Under the pieces are notes generated by a model, which was not told the DNA's origin, did not search any database, and saw nothing but the letters and a program-made list of their open reading frames with translations. A program made the translations under genes and the position numbers. From assembly GCA_947380295.1 (NCBI GenBank), contig CANCQK010000003.1, forward strand, positions 124,001-188,000: DNA of 64,000 bases, written 5' to 3'. Positions 58,420-64,000 of the stretch are shown here, one piece after another (the stretch's first letter is position 1; each line of letters begins with the position of its first letter). The stretch is from Bdellovibrionales bacterium. Lineage in GTDB: Bacteria > Bdellovibrionota > UBA1018.

Positions 58420-59208
58420 CTATAGTCCTTGAAACTGCGGCTTTCGCTTCTCTACGAAAGCGGTCATTCCTTCAACTTGGTCTGCTGAACCAAAAAGTCG
58501 ACCGAAGGCTTGTGCCTCGGCATCCAGCTTAAAATTCAATCCCGAGCTTTCAGAGAATTCGTTGAGGAGCTGTTTAGCTCGAGCGACTGCTCCTGCGGAT
58601 TGGTGACTGATGGAGCGGGCGAGTTCAATTGCTTGAGGGATGAGTTGGTCTTGGGAGTAGACGTGGTTGACGAGGCCTAAGGCTAGCGCCTCTTGGGCTT
58701 TGACTTTTCTCCCTGAGAAAATCAGCTCCTTAGCTCGGGGGAGGCCTACAAACTTAGCGAGTCTGAGGGTGGCACCAAATCCTGGGATTACTCCTAGACC
58801 CACCTCGGGCTGTCCAAAAACGGCGTTTTCGCTCGCAACGATGAAGTCGCAAGCAATTGCCATTTCAGCTCCGCCGCCGAGTGCATAGCCATTGACTGCT
58901 GCAATTGTAGGCTTGGGCATGAGCTCAAGAAGCTTTGCGACTTCATGGCCCATCTGCGCAAAGAACACACCCTCCTCCGGATTTTTCTCCTTCATTTCAG
59001 AGATATCAGCCCCTGCAATGAAGGCCTTGGTCCCGTCCCCAGTCAGGATGATCACGCGAGTTTTTGGGTTCTGGGCTTCTTCGGTGAGAAATTCTTTAAG
59101 CTCCCGTAAAACATCACTGTTTAATGCGTTGAGAGCTTCGGGACGCGAGATCTTGAGGAGCAAAATGCCTGGATCAAATGCCTCGGTAACTAAATATTTA
59201 TGCGTCAT
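58420..59208 (-). CDS. Enoyl-CoA hydratase (crotonase)
   Basis: 262 residues from ATG 59208 (MTHKYLVTEAFDPGILLL); the frame is open upstream but that part lies inside the dehydrogenase gene. Oxyanion-hole motif FIAGADISEM, and GYALGGGAEMAIACD with the two catalytic Glu (GAEM and FGQPEVGLGVIPGFG). It hydrates crotonyl-CoA to 3-hydroxybutyryl-CoA. The start overlaps the preceding gene by 11 bases. Confidence 0.94.
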   Translation of the reverse strand: MTHKYLVTEAFDPGILLLKISRPEALNALNSDVLRELKEFLTEEAQNPKTRVIILTGDGTKAFIAGADISEMKEKNPEEGVFFAQMGHEVAKLLELMPKPTIAAVNGYALGGGAEMAIACDFIVASENAVFGQPEVGLGVIPGFGATLRLAKFVGLPRAKELIFSGRKVKAQEALALGLVNHVYSQDQLIPQAIELARSISHQSAGAVARAKQLLNEFSESSGLNFKLDAEAQAFGRLFGSADQVEGMTAFVEKRKPQFQGL

Positions 59209-60058
59209 AACGATAAAATCCTCTCCCAGTTTTTTTCCCCAACCAACCTGCCGCAACATACTGTCTGAGGAGGGGGCAGGGACGGTATTTAGAATCACCT
59301 AATCCTTGGTGAAGCACTTCCATAATCGCTAAGCAGGTATCAAGGCCGATGAAATCAGCTAAGGTGAGCGGTCCCATCGGCTGATTTGTGCCTAGTTTCA
59401 TAGCCGTGTCGATATCCTCGATGCTGGCAACGCCTTCATGAAGGGCAGTGACCGCTTCGTTGATCATCGGCATGAGGATCCGATTGACGGCGAATCCGGG
59501 TTGGTCCTTGGCCTCAATAAAGGTCTTTCCCATTTTTTCGGAGACTGCGCGGATTTGAGAAAATGTCGTGTCGGAGGTTTGAAGTCCTCGAATCCCTTCG
59601 ACGAGTTTCATCACCGGAACTGGATTCATAAAGTGCATTCCTGCGACCTTCTCAGGACGGCGAGTTTGGGCTGCAATAGCTGTGATACTGATTGAGGAGG
59701 TATTAGATGCAAGCAGAGTTTCGGGTGAGCAGACTTCGTCGAGAGTCTTGAAGAGAGCAAATTTGATTTCGGGCTTTTCAGAGACGGCCTCAATGACCAA
59801 GTCGGTTTTGACTAAGTCTTGGACCGATGTGACCACTTGAATTCTTTCGATCGTTTCTTTTTCCTCAGTGGGGGTGATTTTGCCTTTTTCGACAAGCTTT
59901 TTGAGTTGTGCAGCAATTTTTTCGCGACTTTTCGCAGCAAAATCCCGATTTTGGTCCAGTAAAAGAATTTGGAAACCAGATTGGGCTCCGGTCTGGGCAA
60001 TGCCTGCACCCATTTGACCTGCGCCGAGAATACCAATTTTTTGGATGCTAAGTGTCAT
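59198..60058 (-). CDS. 3-hydroxybutyryl-CoA dehydrogenase
   Basis: 286 residues from ATG 60058, chosen for its strong ribosome site (GGAGGAGG). NAD fold GILGAGQMGAGIAQ, catalytic His in GMHFMNPVPVMKLVEGI, and NRILMPMINEA with the C-terminal helical domain (KLGTNQPMGPLTLADFIGLD). It oxidises 3-hydroxybutyryl-CoA to acetoacetyl-CoA. First gene of the acyl-CoA cluster. Confidence 0.94.
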   Translation of the reverse strand: MTLSIQKIGILGAGQMGAGIAQTGAQSGFQILLLDQNRDFAAKSREKIAAQLKKLVEKGKITPTEEKETIERIQVVTSVQDLVKTDLVIEAVSEKPEIKFALFKTLDEVCSPETLLASNTSSISITAIAAQTRRPEKVAGMHFMNPVPVMKLVEGIRGLQTSDTTFSQIRAVSEKMGKTFIEAKDQPGFAVNRILMPMINEAVTALHEGVASIEDIDTAMKLGTNQPMGPLTLADFIGLDTCLAIMEVLHQGLGDSKYRPCPLLRQYVAAGWLGKKTGRGFYRYDA

Positions 60059-60107
60059 AATCCTTACCTCCTCCAAGAGATTAAGGATCATTTGCCCAAA
60101 AATTGAG

Positions 60108-61505
60108 TCACTTTCCAATACAAAAATTTGAAAATATTTTTCCTAGGATATCGTCAGGAAGCGTCTCGCCAATCAGTGGGGCTAGAGAGTTCAGGGCCTG
60201 TCTGAGATCAGACGCAAAAAGGTCGATTTCTGGGACTTGAACTGATCGCCTCAGATGAGCGAGGGTCTCGTGAACAGCCTTGGAGTGGTCTAATCGGGTG
60301 AGAATCAGCTCACCAGGTTTGCGTTCCAGTGATTTTTCGCAGATTTCAGCAATTTTTTTCGCGGCTTCGCTGATGCCCTGTCCAGTGATGGAGGAAATTT
60401 CAACCGCCGTAGAGATTCCAAGTTGATTGAGGGCTTTGTGGGCTGAGTCGAGGATTTCAGCTTCAGCGGTGTCAAGCTTGGTCAAGATTGCGATGATTTG
60501 TTGATTTGCTGATTGCGTCGGGAGTTGCTCCATGGAATCAAACGACGAGTGAGGATCAATGATCCATAAAATGAGATCGGCATTCCTCGCAGAATCGAGA
60601 GTTCTTTCGATTCCAAATTTTTCAACGGCATCCTGAGTCGAACGCAGCCCGGCGGTGTCCTCAAGGCGAAGGGTCACGGTCGTTTTCTGACCTCTGAGTG
60701 TGAGTCGTTCTCGGATTACATCTCGGGTGGTTCCTGCGACTTCGGAGACGATAGAACGATCTTCTCCCAGGAGTGCGTTAAAAAAGCTGGATTTGCCTGC
60801 GTTGGGTAGTCCCACCAGAGCGACACGGACGCCGTCTTGGAGTTGCACTCCTCGCGAGTAGGTGTGGCTGAGTTCTTCGAGCCTCTGAATAGTCGGCCTA
60901 AGTCTTTCTTTGAGGCGAGGGAGAGAGACCTCCTCGACATCTTGGTCGGCAAAATCAATTCCGATTTCACTGAGTGCGGCGATCTCACGAAGATTTTGTC
61001 CCAGGCTGGTGAGGTGTTGCGCCTGCGTGCCTGTGACCTTCTCTAGAGCGACTGAAACGGCAGAATCATTCGTTGCTGCGATGAGATCAGCTACTGCCTG
61101 AGCCTGGAAAAGGCTCATTTTGCCATTTCTGACCGCTCGAAAGCTAAATTCTCCCGGGAGGGCTTGTCGGGCTCCGAACGTAGAGAGAGTTTCTAGGAGC
61201 CGCTGGGCGATCCAGGGATTTCCATGAATGTGGTACTCAATCAGGTCTTCGCCCGTATATGTATCAGGGCGTGCAAAAGCAACCCAGAGGGCTTGGTCAA
61301 GCAGTTCATCTGCTTGAGAATAGAGGGTGCCAAGGGTTAGCCTTCTGAGAGTGAGTTGTGGGCTTTGAGCACCTGCTTTGATGAGGCGCAGGTGAATTTC
61401 GAAAGAACGTGGCCCACTCATCCGAACGATCGCAACCGCTCCACCCGTTGGGGTGGAGAGAGCTGCGATCGTATCTTCGGATAAGTAGTTTTCCTTTTGA
61501 GACAT
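60108..61505 (-). CDS. mnmE: tRNA modification GTPase MnmE
   Basis: With MnmG it makes 5-carboxymethylaminomethyluridine at wobble U34. 465 residues. The N-terminal tetrahydrofolate-binding domain (TIAALSTPTGGAVAIVRMSG, GEFSFRAVRNGKMSL), the G domain within helical regions (GLPNAGKSSFFNAL, AGTTRDVI, EDTAGLR) and the C-terminal FCIGK with its Cys are all present. It lies 12 bases after yidC; the usual jag gene between them is absent. Confidence 0.96.
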   Translation of the reverse strand: MSQKENYLSEDTIAALSTPTGGAVAIVRMSGPRSFEIHLRLIKAGAQSPQLTLRRLTLGTLYSQADELLDQALWVAFARPDTYTGEDLIEYHIHGNPWIAQRLLETLSTFGARQALPGEFSFRAVRNGKMSLFQAQAVADLIAATNDSAVSVALEKVTGTQAQHLTSLGQNLREIAALSEIGIDFADQDVEEVSLPRLKERLRPTIQRLEELSHTYSRGVQLQDGVRVALVGLPNAGKSSFFNALLGEDRSIVSEVAGTTRDVIRERLTLRGQKTTVTLRLEDTAGLRSTQDAVEKFGIERTLDSARNADLILWIIDPHSSFDSMEQLPTQSANQQIIAILTKLDTAEAEILDSAHKALNQLGISTAVEISSITGQGISEAAKKIAEICEKSLERKPGELILTRLDHSKAVHETLAHLRRSVQVPEIDLFASDLRQALNSLAPLIGETLPDDILGKIFSNFCIGK

Positions 61506-61517
61506 CGATGCTTTAGT

Positions 61518-63074
61518 TTACGCAGGCTTAATATCGAGCTTCTTATTTAAGAAGACTTGTTGGGCAATACTTGCAAGGGCATTGACCAGCATATAAAGCG
61601 TGAGTCCTGAGGGTAATGAGATCATGAATGCCCCGAAAATCAGGGGCATTAATTGCATCATTTTTGCCTGGGCTGGATCGGTCGCCGTATTTGGAGTCAG
61701 CTTCTGCTGAATAAACATGGTGAGCGAAAGCAGAACTGGGGTGATGTAAAATGGGTCGCGACTCGAAAGATCATGAATCCAGAACCCAAAAGGCGCGTGA
61801 TAGAGTTCGATCGATCCATACAAAACCCGGTAGAGGGCGAAAAAGATGGGCATTTGGATCACGATGGGCAAACATCCAGCGGCCGGATTGTATCCGTGAG
61901 TTTTCATCAAAGAAAGCATCTCACGATTGAGAGTTTCTTTATCATCTTTGTATTTTTCTTTGATTCGTTGCAACTGAGGTTGGAGCTTTGCCATGTTTTT
62001 CATGTTCTTCATGCTCTTGTAGTTGAGCGGGAAGGTCACTGCCTTAAGTAAGAGAGTGAGCAAAATGATGGCAACCCCGTAGTTTTGGACAAACTGGTAG
62101 AACCATTTCAACAGCTGCAAGAGCGGGTAGGCAAAGATGGTGAACCAACCAAAATCAACAGCGTGATCAAGTGTCGAGTCCACTTGTCTCAAAGCGTTTA
62201 AGTCCTTTGGACCGAAATAGATCTTGAGGGGGATTTGGATTGAGTTGCTGGTCACTGGATAAACCAGGCTCATCCGACCTGTGTGAGGGCCGACAGGTTG
62301 TTGAAGACCGTTAGGAGCCACGGGGCTCTGGTCAACCGCAGTTAGAATGAAATATCGGCTTGTAGCGGCGATGAACTTCACGGGCGAAGCAATTTGCTTT
62401 TGCTCGATGGTGTCCTTGAGTTGGACGCGTTCAACTCCCTCATGCCAATAGAGAAGCTGCTGATCTTGAGCCTCTTGATCTTGACCCATCCCTTGAGAGA
62501 CGAGCGAAAGAAATGCGAATCGAGGCGAGCGAGTTTTGAATTCGGCTGTAATTCGCGCATTCATATGATTGGACTGAGGCGACAGTGTGAATTCTCGGGT
62601 GAGCTTGACGTTGGCGTCCTCGAAAGACCAGAGTGCGCCTTGGGCGGTTGGCTGGAGCGCGCCTTGAACGTGATTGAGGTATTCTAGGCTATTGTCATCA
62701 AAAGCAAGTTGAAGCTGCCCACCTTGGTGGGTGACTGACTTTAAGTCGACCTGAGGAGCCTCTTTGGACATTCCCTGTTTGTAGTCTTTCAGGATCCAAT
62801 CAGAGATAAAAGAGCCACCGTCATCTAGGGTGATCTGACCGTTTGGGCCTTGGAGTGAAAGGGTTTGTGAAGGGCGCTTCTCCGTTGGAGTAGCAGGGGC
62901 CGGAGTTGTAGCACCCTGGGCATTTTTGGTGGCGGGTTGCTCGGGACTCTGCTGAGCAATTTGAGCCACCTGGGAGGTTGCTTGGGTGGGCATTCGGGGT
63001 TCAACGTAAAACTTCTGCCACCCCAGTAAGATCAAAAAACACAGAACTACTGCTAATACTGTCCGACGGTCCAT
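61518..63074 (-). CDS. yidC: Membrane protein insertase YidC
   Basis: 518 residues. Signal-anchor helix (TVLAVVLCFLILLGWQKFYV), a Gln/Pro/Ala-rich linker, a large periplasmic beta-domain (about 70-310) and the conserved five-helix insertase core (YNPAAGCLPIVIQMPIFFAL, LPSGLTLYMLVNA). The periplasmic domain marks a Gram-negative. The hydrophilic-groove Arg of other YidCs is expected near PLNYKSMKNM but is not obvious here. Short cytoplasmic tail. Confidence 0.96.
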   Translation of the reverse strand: MDRRTVLAVVLCFLILLGWQKFYVEPRMPTQATSQVAQIAQQSPEQPATKNAQGATTPAPATPTEKRPSQTLSLQGPNGQITLDDGGSFISDWILKDYKQGMSKEAPQVDLKSVTHQGGQLQLAFDDNSLEYLNHVQGALQPTAQGALWSFEDANVKLTREFTLSPQSNHMNARITAEFKTRSPRFAFLSLVSQGMGQDQEAQDQQLLYWHEGVERVQLKDTIEQKQIASPVKFIAATSRYFILTAVDQSPVAPNGLQQPVGPHTGRMSLVYPVTSNSIQIPLKIYFGPKDLNALRQVDSTLDHAVDFGWFTIFAYPLLQLLKWFYQFVQNYGVAIILLTLLLKAVTFPLNYKSMKNMKNMAKLQPQLQRIKEKYKDDKETLNREMLSLMKTHGYNPAAGCLPIVIQMPIFFALYRVLYGSIELYHAPFGFWIHDLSSRDPFYITPVLLSLTMFIQQKLTPNTATDPAQAKMMQLMPLIFGAFMISLPSGLTLYMLVNALASIAQQVFLNKKLDIKPA

Positions 63075-63077
63075 TCG

Positions 63078-63356
63078 TTACCTTCCGTACTGAGATTTAT
63101 GATTGAATTGTGAGTTTTCTATAGCATGGGGCACGGGGTCATAGCCAGCAGTAGAGAGGGGGTTGCAACGACAAATCCTGAACAGGGAAAGTCTAGAGCC
63201 CTTTAAAAACCCATGAACTGCTATGGCTTCACGGGCGTATTGGCTACAAGACGGCACAAAGCGGCACCCGAAGTAAGGCCCACAAAACCAATGGATGACT
63301 GGCGAAATGACCAGTCGGTAGCCCTTAATCAGGAGATCAGCGCCCCGAGACAGCAC
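63078..63356 (-). CDS. yidD: Membrane protein insertion efficiency factor YidD
   Basis: 92 residues. Family signature YRLVISPVIHWFCGPYFGCR followed by FVPSCSQYAREAI and CRCNPLSTAGYDPVP. It sits between rnpA and yidC as in most bacteria, overlapping the end of rnpA by 20 bases. Confidence 0.95.
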   Translation of the reverse strand: MLSRGADLLIKGYRLVISPVIHWFCGPYFGCRFVPSCSQYAREAIAVHGFLKGSRLSLFRICRCNPLSTAGYDPVPHAIENSQFNHKSQYGR

Positions 63357-63693
63357 GAATGATGCGTTCCCGAATGCATTGGCCTAGCTTTTCCGGATAG
63401 GGGTAGGCCATCTTTTTGTAGGCCGGAACTACGACATTGTAGTCAAAGCTACCCAAGGATGCTTGCTGAGTTCTGAATGATTCGCGGATCTGGCGCTTGA
63501 CCCGATTTCTTTCAACGGACGAGCCCTTTGCCTTTAGGGTAATACCCAGCCTAAAGTGCCCAAGCTGATTCGGAACTCGAAAAATCGTACATTCCGGTAG
63601 CTTGAAAACCTGGCTTTGACCAAAAAAGTTGCGATATTCCCAAGGATGATGGAGCCGCTTTTCGGTGCTGAGATCTTGTGAGATCACAACCAA
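63337..63693 (-). CDS. rnpA: Ribonuclease P protein component
   Basis: 118 residues, basic protein that binds RNase P RNA and pre-tRNA leaders. The RNR motif is at 62-67 (ERNRVKRQIRESFR) and the FxxxxGxxxR-like entry strand is FRLGITLKAKG. It starts 4 bases after the rpmH stop. Confidence 0.95.
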   Translation of the reverse strand: MVVISQDLSTEKRLHHPWEYRNFFGQSQVFKLPECTIFRVPNQLGHFRLGITLKAKGSSVERNRVKRQIRESFRTQQASLGSFDYNVVVPAYKKMAYPYPEKLGQCIRERIIRAVSGR

Positions 63694-63697
63694 AGCT

Positions 63698-63847
63698 TTA
63701 TTTGCCCGACACCTTTACGGTAAGGCGTTTGCGACCTTTTGCGCGGCGTCTGTTCAATACCTTCTGACCATCTGAAGTCTTCATTCTGGCTCGGAATCCG
63801 TGACGGCGACGGCGCTTGGTTCTGCTTGGCTGAAAAGTTCTCTTCAT
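63698..63847 (-). CDS. rpmH: 50S ribosomal protein L34
   Basis: 49 residues from ATG 63847: [20 protein letters not shown] and so on, ending [11 protein letters not shown] full-length L34 with the conserved KRTFQPS start and [10 protein letters not shown] core. First gene of the rpmH-rnpA-yidD-yidC-mnmE string. Confidence 0.97.
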   Translation of the reverse strand: MKRTFQPSRTKRRRRHGFRARMKTSDGQKVLNRRRAKGRKRLTVKVSGK

Positions 63848-64000
63848 AAAAAATCCTGTTTAGATAATACTCGACAAAAATTAGATTCGACCATGAGTAC
63901 CCAACCTAGGTTGACTTGTCAAGTCTTACAAAGGGCTCGAGCAGACTCGTCAGGAGAGTGTCTTGATGAGCGTGGCGAAAGGGGGTTGGGCTGCGACGCA
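63848..64000 (-). promoter_or_regulatory. Leader and possible promoter of rpmH
   Basis: On the minus strand a perfect TTGACA lies at 63917-63922. No good -10 sits at 17 bases (TACTCA); TATTAT at 63864-63869 is a better -10 by itself but has no matching -35. The -35 lies in a small palindrome GACTTG-T-CAAGTC, and CCTAGG follows. No gene is visible to the window edge. Confidence 0.35.

Noticed and set aside
63894..63922. Strong rpmH promoter
   Set aside because: The -35 is perfect but the hexamer at 17 bases matches the -10 consensus poorly; kept only as a low-confidence leader note.

Overview
The window is chromosomal DNA of a Gram-negative, respiring bacterium. The evidence is two complex I operons, SurA-type periplasmic chaperones, a YidC with a large periplasmic domain, a BamD-like TPR lipoprotein and a beta-oxidation cluster. 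Gene content and order would fit a Bdellovibrionota/deltaproteobacterial-type genome, but that is inference; no rRNA or other taxonomic marker is present.

Layout. (1) 1-24.2 kb, minus strand: one very long gene string. Its 5' half (nuoA2-B2-C2-D2-H2-I2-J2-K2-L2-M2-N2) is an 11-subunit complex I without the NADH module. Its 3' half (nuoA-N) is a normal 14-subunit complex I, followed by a GYF-domain membrane protein cut by the window edge. (2) 24.3-35.0 kb, plus strand: mfd, two parvulin chaperones, pdxA, a phosphohexomutase and uvrA. (3) 35.1-46.0 kb, minus strand: atpE, atpB, two small ATP synthase accessory membrane proteins, a TPR lipoprotein, gyrA, fabH, gyrB, recF and dnaN. (4) 46.1-46.6 kb: an origin-like region with 17 perfect TTATCCACA boxes. 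(5) 46.8-55.0 kb: an accessory island. It holds an ORF6N/DnaA-domain-IV fusion and the remnant of another, a frameshifted small secreted protein, two duplicated secreted F-box-like/SUMF1 proteins, a DUF4143 ATPase, a tnpB-only IS200/IS605-type element with a likely guide RNA, and a HEPN/MNT pair. (6) 55.0-60.1 kb, minus strand: a B12-dependent acyl-CoA mutase in two subunits, acyl-CoA dehydrogenase, crotonase and 3-hydroxybutyryl-CoA dehydrogenase. (7) 60.1-63.9 kb, minus strand: mnmE, yidC, yidD, rnpA, rpmH.

How the genes work together. The normal complex I feeds the quinone pool, and the F0 genes encode the membrane rotor of ATP synthase. In the acyl-CoA cluster the mutase carries the Phe/Gln pair of isobutyryl-CoA mutase rather than the Tyr/Arg of methylmalonyl-CoA mutase. 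With its neighbours this gives a complete route isobutyryl-CoA to butyryl-CoA to crotonyl-CoA to 3-hydroxybutyryl-CoA to acetoacetyl-CoA.

Most unusual points. The second complex I keeps all its Fe-S ligands and intact overlapping ORFs but has lost most acidic and lysine residues known to be needed for proton pumping. A phage-type ORF6N domain is fused to the DNA-binding domain of DnaA right beside a dense DnaA-box cluster, while no full dnaA is present here. Two nearly identical secreted proteins differ sharply in a short C-terminal segment, at the place where diversity-generating retroelements mutate SUMF1-fold targets.
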